64,000 nucleotides of DNA from positions 62,001 to 126,000 of the forward strand of contig JAEWTV010000139.1 in the NCBI GenBank assembly GCA_023397675.1. The letters are read 5' to 3'. The stretch is from Bacillota bacterium. GTDB taxonomy: Bacteria; Bacillota; Clostridia; Acetivibrionales; JANLFN01. Positions within the stretch are counted from its first letter, which is position 1. Each line of letters opens with the position of its first letter. The position numbers and the translations under genes are program-made. The notes beneath the pieces are model-generated. The model saw only the letters and a program-made list of their open reading frames with translations. It made no database searches and was not told the DNA's origin. Shown here piece after piece: positions 45,901 to 53,027 of the stretch.

Positions 45901-47019
45901 GCAGCCGCCAAGCAAAGTGTAGTTGTTCCGGTTAGTTCTGATGCAAGTACTATAGTTGCACAGCTCGTTGTAAAAAATGTAGAGGATATGAACAATAAGG
46001 GTGTTCCGCTTTCTGTTCAAACAGGAAATATAAACTACAACATTCCAGCGTCCTCGATTGATACAAAAGCAATTATATCCGCACTAGGCGCAACAGATCC
46101 GTCATTGGCACCGGTTAATTTGACTATCAGAACAAATGTCGATGCAGTGACGCAAGCAATTGTTGATTCTGCCATTAGTACAACAAGTGTCAAAGAAATT
46201 ATTCCAGCAGTGCAGTTTGAAATTTCAGCAAACTTTAACGGTAAAACCTATGATATTGTAAATTTCGATAATTTCGTGAGCCGTTCGGTTGAAATTACAC
46301 AGGAGCAAGCACAGCAAATAACAACAGCTATTGTTATTAATCCTGACAGAACAGTACGCCACGTACCAACATTTGTATATCAGAAAGACGGTAAATGGTA
46401 TGCGCAAATCAATAGCCGGACAAACTCTACTTACGTATTGATATATAACCAGATGAGCTTTTCTGATGCTGAAGGTAAATGGTATCAAACAGTTGTAAAT
46501 GAGATGGGCAGCCGTAAAATCATCAGTGGTGTCGACAGCAATTCCTTTGCCGGTGACAAAGCTATTACAAGAGCAGAATTTGCCGCTATTTTGGTTCGTG
46601 CGTTAGGCTTGCCGTCAAACGGCATGGCAACATTCTCCGATGTACCTTCAGATTCATGGTACAGTGGTGCTGTGGCAACGGCGGCACAATATGGTATTGT
46701 TTGTGGTGTTGGCAATAATAAATTCGCACCAAATGACAATATCACAAGAGAACAAGCCATGCAAATGATTTATAATGCAAGCAGGCTTACACCGTATGTG
46801 GCAGTGACAGGTGCAGATAACACCAAAAGCTTTACCGATTATGGCACACATTCTGCTTGGGCAACTGATGCTGTCAATTTCAATTTAAACAATGGATTTA
46901 TTCAAGGATATAATGGACTATTTAATCCAAAATCAAACATCACAAGAGCAGAAACGGCGACTGTAGTATTGAAATTACTTCAAAAGTCCGGGCTGGTGGA
47001 TATAAGAACAAAACTATAA
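42970..47019 (+). CDS. SLH-anchored beta-helix surface protein, divergent anchor
   Basis: A 1349-residue secreted protein with AAGGAGAG before its ATG. Signal peptide 1-25; a pectate-lyase-like right-handed beta-helix about 30-335 (NAGGKLTLKNTTLDG); a second beta-helix with Gly-rich turns about 340-640, where GAGIGGGN and NITISGGNITATG recur; Ig/Cna-like domain about 760-835; an InlB-like repeat about 838-915; poly-Gly linker 917-935; a module related to, but clearly diverged from, that of the other SLH proteins (VPVIVDGKDYYIGD); SLH repeats 1164-1349 with ITRAEF, ITREQA and ITRAET. No catalytic pectate-lyase residues are evident. Confidence 0.9.
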   Translation: MKKRLLSMMLVVSMVMIMLPALTFAASGPVNTWAALVAAVNAAPADGSQTVIEIGANLDANSQISIITNKDIVIQSDSENRIITRNTSFASSTLFNVNAGGKLTLKNTTLDGNGSNVTATAPIVFIYSTGEFTMDGATIQNVKGNVDFGQPAGIFIQANGNMTMKNSSVIKNVVNNATNSNSAFYVAGTLNMVDSSVTNCTGTFCGGVGVYLGTFNMSGNSSITNGKGDFGSVLLSTGTFNLSGTPNISGNTKTNGTTPCNVFLYTSRVINVVGTLNNTTPIGVSSYSSPSAGSPINITTASDQDWSGYFTSDNPSYVIENTGSGSSQVLKLAVRSTINVSDSSGTNLPTGVTYNSTSKLFTISTGTTPTTINVIGTTSTNSIVVDSGVSNLTLILNGVSITSPISGNSPIDLQGTASVTIQLANSSANTLNAIDASGKAGLHVPSTATVIINGTGSLTVTGGYSTGTIAGAGIGGGDNEEGGTITINGGTITASGGTSNSVIGGAGIGGGNKKAGGTININGGTITAMGGNFSSGIGGGNGTSGGNGAGGNITISGGNVTATGNGGGAGIGGGNGTNGGNGAGGNITISGGNITATGSGGGAGIGGGNIGSAGPINISGGTITAISPGDGAGIGCGISGSGSTINISGNPVIMAVSYSGNGSSKSAIYATGGSGSIINAKLNAIPSASATTYLVCNSNKLPLPANSKGFAFYPATNPTINAYSDSGCNNLLGNIVQVSDSSANIAVTNLSSGSATPTPVMLYKTYTATVNLMRDGSAWLGSGKVITLQQASETPTSTTESNGVFTANVGNGTWKVLSGATDTGSTVVINNAAALQDLNYYTVTLSNGTGIASTTGSGTYLSGSNVSINATVSSGYSWSKWTQTTSGADVSSTQNYQITNITAHQSYKANATTNSSGGGGGGGSGGGSGGSSGGTLTQTPTHVPVIVDGKDYYIGDVAVEDNTATITVDQSEFDKQLAAAKQSVVVPVSSDASTIVAQLVVKNVEDMNNKGVPLSVQTGNINYNIPASSIDTKAIISALGATDPSLAPVNLTIRTNVDAVTQAIVDSAISTTSVKEIIPAVQFEISANFNGKTYDIVNFDNFVSRSVEITQEQAQQITTAIVINPDRTVRHVPTFVYQKDGKWYAQINSRTNSTYVLIYNQMSFSDAEGKWYQTVVNEMGSRKIISGVDSNSFAGDKAITRAEFAAILVRALGLPSNGMATFSDVPSDSWYSGAVATAAQYGIVCGVGNNKFAPNDNITREQAMQMIYNASRLTPYVAVTGADNTKSFTDYGTHSAWATDAVNFNLNNGFIQGYNGLFNPKSNITRAETATVVLKLLQKSGLVDIRTKL

Positions 47020-47039
47020 GATATAAATATTGAATAATA

Positions 47040-47075
47040 ATTATAAAAGCAGCTTTAACAAGCTGCTTTTATAAT
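47040..47075. terminator. Bidirectional terminator
   Basis: Perfect 16-bp stem ATTATAAAAGCAGCTT/AAGCTGCTTTTATAAT between the convergent SLH gene and hydrolase gene. A/T-rich flanks allow use on both strands. Confidence 0.8.
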
Positions 47076-47089
47076 GTAATAAGACTCAT

Positions 47090-47806
47090 TTAACTATATT
47101 GTTCATTTGTTCTAAAAGCTCCTCTAACCCACTTATCCAGAAACTTCAGCTGTTCCGGTGTATGAAACCAGTGTTCGCCATTCTCCATGACAGTCAGACG
47201 GCAACCGAAACGTCTTGTAAAGCTCTGTACAACAGCAGGTTCTGTAAGGTGGTCTTTATCTGCATACAAGATCTCTGTAGGGAAACTCCAATTGGTAATA
47301 GGATGCTCTTTTACATAACATAAATAATTCCACGAAAGTGTCTGCCCAAAAGATGTTGGAATTGTTTGTTCCAGCCTGAGTCGCTCTTCTGACACGCCTG
47401 CCCAAAGCATCATATTTTGGATCAATCGGTGCATATCAAGAATAGGTGAAACAAAAAGGCACTTTTCCAGTTTTTCATCTGCAAAACTTAACATGCTGAA
47501 CCAAGCCCCAATGCTGTTGGCCATTAATGCAATACAACTCCAATGTGATTTAGCATATTCTAAAACTGCTGATAATTCGGGTACAGCATGCCACGGATCA
47601 AATGTATTCTTCTCTTCTTTGCGTTCTCCATGCTCCGGAAGATCAATACTCAGAACCTGCCAGCCATAACTGCCAACAATTTCAGCAAAAGATTCTGCCT
47701 CTTCTTTTGACCCGCCCTGTCCATGGATATATAGATATAATTTCTGGGAAGGCTCTCCCCATATAATTGATGGAATTCCCTGCATTTTAAAATATTCTTT
47801 TTTCAT
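47090..47806 (-). CDS. Alpha/beta-hydrolase
   Basis: A 238-residue soluble alpha/beta-hydrolase. Early motif HGQGGS forms the oxyanion region, the nucleophile elbow reads MANSIGAW (Ser in A-N-S-I-G, where the usual first Gly is Ala), the acid is probably in YADKD and the His in NGEHWFH near the C-terminus. Relatives hydrolyse esters or thioesters; the substrate is unknown. It is divergent from a TetR-type regulator, and both promoters carry the same CTAAT-N3-ATTAG operator, so it is probably repressed by that protein. Confidence 0.85.
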   Translation of the reverse strand: MKKEYFKMQGIPSIIWGEPSQKLYLYIHGQGGSKEEAESFAEIVGSYGWQVLSIDLPEHGERKEEKNTFDPWHAVPELSAVLEYAKSHWSCIALMANSIGAWFSMLSFADEKLEKCLFVSPILDMHRLIQNMMLWAGVSEERLRLEQTIPTSFGQTLSWNYLCYVKEHPITNWSFPTEILYADKDHLTEPAVVQSFTRRFGCRLTVMENGEHWFHTPEQLKFLDKWVRGAFRTNEQYS

Positions 47807-47852
47807 AAATATATTCTCCTTTAATGGCTAAACTAATATAAGTAATAATTAA

Positions 47853-47896
47853 ACTAATCACATTAGTATTATAAGATTATATTACCTTATTGTCAA
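47853..47896 (-). promoter_or_regulatory. Consensus promoter and TetR operator for the hydrolase gene
   Basis: On the minus strand TTGACA, 17 bp, TATAAT is a perfect sigma-A promoter (47896-47868). Directly after the -10 lies the palindrome ACTAATGTGATTAGT (47853-47867). Confidence 0.75.
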
Positions 47897-47928
47897 TAAT
47901 GATTAGTAGTGTTTTGCAAGTTTTATTA

Positions 47929-47957
47929 TTGACGAAACTAATTGAATTAGCTAAACT
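47929..47957 (+). promoter_or_regulatory. Promoter and TetR operator for the tetR gene
   Basis: TTGACG, 17 bp, TAAACT. The palindrome CTAATTGAATTAG (47938-47950) fills the spacer, so binding would block polymerase. It matches the operator at 47853. Confidence 0.7.
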
Positions 47958-47999
47958 TAATGCATAATTAGTAAAATATAATATTAGGAAGGAATAATT

Positions 48000-48557
48000 A
48001 TGCGCATTACGAAAGAGGCGGTTATAACGGCTGCATCAGAAATTGCTGATAATGATGGTCTTAGCAAGCTTTCATTGAAGGTCGTTGCCGAAAAGCTCAA
48101 TATCAAAACTCCTTCTTTATATAACCATATAGACAGTCTGGATGATTTGATGAGGGAAGTTGCTCATAAAGGAATGAGAACAATGAATGACCAAATGACA
48201 CAGGCTGGTATTGGTAATTCCGGGGATACGGCGATAAAATCTATTAGTGCCGCTTATCTCAACTATGCAACAGCTCATCCCGGAATATATGAAACAATTC
48301 AATGGGCTCATTGGCATGGTAACAGCGAAGCAGCAGCAATATTTGATAATTACAAGGCACTACTAGAGAAACTTATCTTATCCTGCAGTTTCAAAACACA
48401 AAAGACAGATGAAATAATGAGTTTATTAATGAGTATGCTTCACGGATACTCATCTATGGAGCTTGGAAAAGCTCATACAAACCCGGAAGTTGCAATTAAA
48501 GGACTCATCGGTTCGATAGAGATTATACTGTTGGGTTTACATGCAAAGTATGATTAA
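48000..48557 (+). CDS. TetR/AcrR-family regulator (TetR_C-type effector domain)
   Basis: A 185-residue repressor with AGGAAGG before the ATG. Residues 5-50 hold the helix-turn-helix (AVITAASEIADNDGLSKLSL; LNIKTPSLYNHIDSLDDLM); the rest is a helical domain of the WHG/TetR_C_13-like type with HPGIYETIQWAH. It is divergent from the alpha/beta-hydrolase gene and upstream of an acyltransferase gene. Two copies of CTAAT-N3-ATTAG in the shared intergenic region are its probable sites. Confidence 0.88.
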   Translation: MRITKEAVITAASEIADNDGLSKLSLKVVAEKLNIKTPSLYNHIDSLDDLMREVAHKGMRTMNDQMTQAGIGNSGDTAIKSISAAYLNYATAHPGIYETIQWAHWHGNSEAAAIFDNYKALLEKLILSCSFKTQKTDEIMSLLMSMLHGYSSMELGKAHTNPEVAIKGLIGSIEIILLGLHAKYD

Positions 48558-48612
48558 TGTTTATAGTAGTTATTGTTGGCGGTAAACAGTGTGAATGGGA
48601 GATAGAATAAAA

Positions 48613-49803
48613 ATGACAAGAGCTCCGGCGATTAAAAAAGAAAAGGAAACAAAACGGCTTTATTATCTGGATAATCTGAAAATAGCTCTTACATGTTTTG
48701 TGGTGGCACATCATACCAGTCAAGGCTATACAAACATTAATACGGGTTGGGCTGTACAGCAGACAAATATTCCTGAAATCAACGATAGAATAATCGGGTG
48801 GTTTCTGTCTATAGATAACGCTTTTTTTATGGCACTCTTCTTTATGATATCCGCTTATTTTATTCCACGCTCCCTAGAGAAAAGAGCAACCAAGCAATAT
48901 ATCCAGGACCGTATAAAAAGACTCGGAATTCCGATTATAATATTTATGTTTGTAATATTCCCGATTACCGGCTTTTTACTGCATGGTGAGGGTATGACTT
49001 TTATTGATTTTTTAAGTCAAAAGTATTTTCCTGTTCCGAATGGTGAAATTAATTTTGGACATACTTGGTTCCTGTTCGTTTTACTCATATTTACAGGCAT
49101 TTATATACTATTTGTTAAAACAAAATGGGTACAACAGCCCAACAAGGACAACTCAAGCTCGGAGAATAAACCATGTTTGCCTGCGTACTTGAACAATTTA
49201 CACATCTTGTTTTTTGCATTGGGACTTAGTATACTTACCTTTGTTATAAGAATAATCTTTAAGCCGGGTTATTGGTTGCCATTGCATGCCTTTGAACCAG
49301 CGAGAATAATTACTTATATTGCAATGTTTGGTTTTGGTATTCTAGCATATAGAAAACAATGGTTTGCTAAGCTTCCGGTGTCTGTCGGGATAACATGGGG
49401 AGTGGTTTCATTGGGGATAATTCTACTGGCACCTCCTATAATTTTGTTTCTACTTGGCGGATATGCAATATGGGCGGAGGGTTTATCCTTAAATTCGTTA
49501 ATAGTATCTGCTTGGGAAACTTTCCTCTGTGTAGGACTATGTGTAAGTTTGCCGGTGCTTTTCAGGCAAAAATTTAATAATACAAACAAAATTTTAAAGA
49601 AGACAGCCCAATATTCATTTGGGGTATACCTAATTCATCCGTTAATCATCATCCCCATTCAAGCGGCTGTCATTAATGTTCCGATACATCCGATACTGAA
49701 ATTTATACTTGTTTCAATTGTAGGTATTATCTTATGTTATTCACTTTGTCATTTATATTCGGTTACTAAAAATAATCTATTTAAAAAAGTAATAAGAAAT
49801 TAA
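48613..49803 (+). CDS. Acyltransferase 3 family membrane protein
   Basis: A membrane protein of about 396 residues with some ten helices. The N-terminal signature YYLDNLKIALTCFVVAHHT carries the conserved His of acyltransferase-3 proteins, and a later SFGVYLIHPLIIIPIQ fits the family end. Members transfer acyl groups, often acetyl or succinyl, to extracellular polysaccharide or lipid. I start at the ATG after GGGAG; the ATG at 48595 would add six residues. It follows tetR by 55 bp and may be in its operon. Modification of cell-wall polymer, to which SLH repeats bind, is a possible but untested link. Confidence 0.82.
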   Translation: MTRAPAIKKEKETKRLYYLDNLKIALTCFVVAHHTSQGYTNINTGWAVQQTNIPEINDRIIGWFLSIDNAFFMALFFMISAYFIPRSLEKRATKQYIQDRIKRLGIPIIIFMFVIFPITGFLLHGEGMTFIDFLSQKYFPVPNGEINFGHTWFLFVLLIFTGIYILFVKTKWVQQPNKDNSSSENKPCLPAYLNNLHILFFALGLSILTFVIRIIFKPGYWLPLHAFEPARIITYIAMFGFGILAYRKQWFAKLPVSVGITWGVVSLGIILLAPPIILFLLGGYAIWAEGLSLNSLIVSAWETFLCVGLCVSLPVLFRQKFNNTNKILKKTAQYSFGVYLIHPLIIIPIQAAVINVPIHPILKFILVSIVGIILCYSLCHLYSVTKNNLFKKVIRN

Positions 49804-49831
49804 GGTTATTACTCTAAAATCTATCATGGCA

Positions 49832-50935
49832 TCATTCAATAAGCTTCTGTAATTTTACGGAGGGGGTTAAAGAAAGCTCCTTCCACAAGTTTTCGCTGTA
49901 CTTGTCATATATAATTCTTGCGGATGTAGTATCCCCGGTTTTCAGTAGTGTGGTAATTAATTTTATTACTGTTTCTTCATCACAAGAATCATGCAATAAA
50001 ATCATTTTCATTCTTGTACAGGCATTATCATATTGCTCTTTCCTTATATATTCGTCAGTTAATATGTTTTGAATATTTTTATATTCATTTTCGAGCCAGA
50101 GGTTGTATCTGAGAGACCATTCATAGTATCTGTCTTCCAAATATGGAGAGGTATATAGATCAGCGGCTTCCTCCAATACTTTATAATCAATAGGAGGCGT
50201 CTTACCCGACTTTACTTTTGACATGAATGAATACATATCACAGGTTAGTTGATCTGTATCCAGTAGATAATAGTTTCTGTCTCTGATTAATATATCAGCA
50301 AAGCCTTTAGTATCCAGGGTTTTTCGAAGATAAGTACAGGTTACCCGAAAGTAATTTGATGCTTTTTCAGCATCAGTATCGGGCCATAGCTTCTCGATAA
50401 TCTGTTCTTTGGAAACTGCCATACCGTTATATTGAATCATCAGCGCAAATAATTCTTCTGCTTTGGAGGTTCTGAACCGTATACGTGATGATTTGTCCTT
50501 ATTTGTATAGCATAGAAATGAACCGAAACATGTTACATATAGGGATTTCTGCAGCTCTTTACCGGGAATATGATGGTTTCTTAAATCCAGCCGATCAAAT
50601 AATTCTTGAATGTCATTGCTGCCAATTGGTTTTAGCAGATAATCAAAAGCATGCACCCGGAAAGCATCCAGTGCATATTGATCGTAGGCTGTAACAAAGA
50701 CAATATCAATAAAAGGATTGTATTCTCTAAGCATTCCGGCAAGTCTGAGGCCTTGGATTTTTGGCATATCAATATCCAGAAAAGCTATATCTGTTTTGTT
50801 ATTCCTGCAGTATTCAACTGCTTCCATCGGGTTTGTAAATGATGACACGGAGGATATCCGCGTCTCATTAGCGGCTATACGTTCAAAGCGTTCCAGTGCT
50901 TTTATTTCATCATCAACTGCTATTATATTATACAT
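49832..50935 (-). CDS. REC-SARP-BTAD response regulator
   Basis: A 367-residue response regulator with AGGAGGG before the ATG. The receiver has Asp8-Asp9 and phospho-acceptor Asp54 (IAFLDIDMP), with YLLKPIG holding the Lys. A SARP-like winged helix (about 135-230; SSRIRFRTSKAEELFALMIQ; YLRKTLD) is followed by a complete BTAD helical domain (about 240-365; YLEDRYYEWSLRYNLWLENEY). It is 12 bp downstream of its kinase. Divergent from them lies the fifth SLH gene, whose promoter has 11-bp-period repeats, the type of site SARP proteins bind. Confidence 0.9.
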   Translation of the reverse strand: MYNIIAVDDEIKALERFERIAANETRISSVSSFTNPMEAVEYCRNNKTDIAFLDIDMPKIQGLRLAGMLREYNPFIDIVFVTAYDQYALDAFRVHAFDYLLKPIGSNDIQELFDRLDLRNHHIPGKELQKSLYVTCFGSFLCYTNKDKSSRIRFRTSKAEELFALMIQYNGMAVSKEQIIEKLWPDTDAEKASNYFRVTCTYLRKTLDTKGFADILIRDRNYYLLDTDQLTCDMYSFMSKVKSGKTPPIDYKVLEEAADLYTSPYLEDRYYEWSLRYNLWLENEYKNIQNILTDEYIRKEQYDNACTRMKMILLHDSCDEETVIKLITTLLKTGDTTSARIIYDKYSENLWKELSLTPSVKLQKLIE

Positions 50936-50947
50936 GACGTGACCCTC

Positions 50948-52798
50948 CTAAAATGGTAGCTCAAATTTTATTACAGTACCTTTATCGATTATGCTGTAAA
51001 TGTCAAGACCTTTCCCATATAACCGGACAAGTCTGGCATGAATATTATAGAGTCCAATACCTTTGGAATTATTGGGCTTTGTTAACAATTCAGACAAAAG
51101 TTCTTTATCGATTCCTTCTCCATTATCCTCAACAGTAAATAAAATGGATGTTCCAAGATTTTTAATATCCAATTTGATTAATCCGCCTGTTCCGCTATTA
51201 CGAATGCCATGCTTTATTGCATTTTCAACAAGTGGCTGAAGTATCATAGGAGGAACCGTGCAGTCAATCAATGCTTCATCAACATGAATTTGCATATTGA
51301 TATAATCAAATCTTGCTTTTTCAATCTGATAATAAGCATTTACCAATTCGAGTTCCTTTCTTAAAGGAATTACATTGCCTAAATTTTCAAAGCTTAAAGT
51401 ACCTCTTAAATACTTGGATAAATACAAAATAAGCTGTTCCGCCTGTTCGGGATCGGACTGGCAGCATTGTGCAATTGTATTGAGAGTATTATATAAAAAG
51501 TGCGGTTTAATCTGAGCATTCAAAAATGCAGTTTCAGTATCCTCAATTTTATTTAAAGAATGCTTCAAATCTGAAGACAGAAGCTCAACATTTCGAGCGG
51601 CATTCATAAAGCGTTTCCATAGGAGAAGGAAATGAATAAAAACAAACAGCACCAAGCTGTAGGGCAGAGAGTAAAAAATATCAATTATCTTTAAATATTC
51701 CAGGATATTGGTTATTGATCCAATCGCTAAAATAATAATGCCTGCGATATAATACTGATACTCTGGTCTTTTCTTTATAGTAATTTTAATTGCGATATAA
51801 ATTCCATACATGCATACCAATGAAACGCTGAATAAATAAGGAATAAACAGCTGAAGATAACTATACGGCCTGCATACAACCAATATAGCAATATAGGAGA
51901 GATTAGCAAATACTATAAATCTGACCGCAATTCTTGAAATGTCCTCCCGGTAAAGGGCTTGTGTATAAAGCACCATGGAAATGATACATAACGGTATTGT
52001 TATGGTAACTATCCTTGAACCGACAGAGAAGGGCAAAGCCGGAAACAGCCTCATAAACATCGTCTCGTTGAAAAACATTGTCCATAAACCTACTGAAAAG
52101 CATAAAATACTGAAATATAGAGTTTCAATTCCTTTTCTGCGCAGGAAGAAATTGACTAAATGATATAACCCTGCCCCAAAACATACTAAAATTAAAAAGA
52201 AATCAAGTGCAAAGCTGATACTCTGCCCTTTATGAATGGCTGAGGGACTTCCTAAAAGAATGCTTTGCCCCACACCTGAATAGATATGCAGACTATTTTT
52301 TACCTGAAGTACAATTTCAAGCTGAGTACCATCTGAATAAAATTCATATATTTTTGGAGTAAGGTAAGACGGTTCTTTCCCTTCTTTAAATAGGTTGCTG
52401 CCCATAAGCTCATTATTTACCCAGAGTTTATATTCAGTGTAAATATCAGGGGTGGAAATGCTGAGTATGTGCTTTTTGCCATCAAGTCTAACAATTAACC
52501 TATATGTTGCATAACCCTTCGATGGAAGATTTAGCTTACTGTAATCGGTCCAGTAATCAGGAAATCCATAATAGCCTGTCAAAGAAGCTTTTGAAAAATC
52601 ATCACCTGGTGAAACGAGCTGCTGCCAATAAAACTCCCATTTCCCATCCAGATTGACAACACCATCCTTACTAAAATCCCAATATGTTAAATTGAGGACT
52701 CCATTGTATGCTTGCTGCTTTGAAGATGTGGCCTGGCAGCCCGTAAGGAGTAACAAAGGAAGAAGTATTATTAAAACCATAAATTTTTTATGCTTCAT
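50948..52798 (-). CDS. 7TMR-DISM sensor kinase, LytS-like, with lipobox
   Basis: A 616-residue sensor kinase. It begins with a lipoprotein-type signal, LLLLTGCQ with Cys21, then an extracellular DISMED2 domain (about 40-195; LDGKWEFYWQQL; YATYRLIVRL), seven helices (about 200-395), His_kinase with NAQIKPHFLYN (His433) and HATPase_c (LVENAIKHGIR, DNGEGI, GIGLYNIHARL). It is a paralogue of the kinase at 39630. It heads a two-gene unit with the REC-SARP-BTAD regulator. A TATAAT for this unit is on the minus strand at 52857-52852, with a weak -35. Confidence 0.9.
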   Translation of the reverse strand: MKHKKFMVLIILLPLLLLTGCQATSSKQQAYNGVLNLTYWDFSKDGVVNLDGKWEFYWQQLVSPGDDFSKASLTGYYGFPDYWTDYSKLNLPSKGYATYRLIVRLDGKKHILSISTPDIYTEYKLWVNNELMGSNLFKEGKEPSYLTPKIYEFYSDGTQLEIVLQVKNSLHIYSGVGQSILLGSPSAIHKGQSISFALDFFLILVCFGAGLYHLVNFFLRRKGIETLYFSILCFSVGLWTMFFNETMFMRLFPALPFSVGSRIVTITIPLCIISMVLYTQALYREDISRIAVRFIVFANLSYIAILVVCRPYSYLQLFIPYLFSVSLVCMYGIYIAIKITIKKRPEYQYYIAGIIILAIGSITNILEYLKIIDIFYSLPYSLVLFVFIHFLLLWKRFMNAARNVELLSSDLKHSLNKIEDTETAFLNAQIKPHFLYNTLNTIAQCCQSDPEQAEQLILYLSKYLRGTLSFENLGNVIPLRKELELVNAYYQIEKARFDYINMQIHVDEALIDCTVPPMILQPLVENAIKHGIRNSGTGGLIKLDIKNLGTSILFTVEDNGEGIDKELLSELLTKPNNSKGIGLYNIHARLVRLYGKGLDIYSIIDKGTVIKFELPF

Positions 52799-52926
52799 AA
52801 AATAAAAGTCCTCTTAACTCCATTATTAAAAATATTACCATTATTATTTAGATTATAGCATTTAACAAAATGTATTTGAACATAGAGTGACCTTTTTAGA
52901 TATAAAACGACATGAATTCTGCATTT

Positions 52927-52959
52927 GTTAATTAGCGGTTAATAGGTATATGGTATTAC
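52927..52959 (+). promoter_or_regulatory. 11-bp direct repeats and -10 element before the fifth SLH gene
   Basis: GTTAATTAGCG and GTTAATAGGTA are adjacent with an 11-bp period (52927 and 52938). Using the heptamers TTAATTA/TTAATAG, eight bp separate the second from TATTAC (52954-52959). The layout equals that at 42518, although the repeat sequence differs. Confidence 0.5.
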
Positions 52960-53001
52960 GGTAGTATAGCTTAATGGTTATAACTAAAGGACTTACAAGC
53001 A

Positions 53002-53022
53002 CTCCGGTATATGAACCGGAGG
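53002..53022 (+). promoter_or_regulatory. Hairpin that sequesters the ribosome-binding site
   Basis: CTCCGG (53002-53007) pairs perfectly with CCGGAG (53016-53021) around an 8-nt loop. The right arm contains most of the GGAGG site (53018-53022) used by the ATG at 53028. Confidence 0.55.
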
Positions 53023-53027
53023 AATCT

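Noticed and set aside
52962..53015. tRNA-like stretch (A-box-like TAGCTTAATGG and a CTTACAA anticodon-like loop) before the fifth SLH gene
   Set aside because: No acceptor stem, no T-arm GGTTC sequence and no proper cloverleaf; the segment is better explained as a leader with a ribosome-site hairpin.
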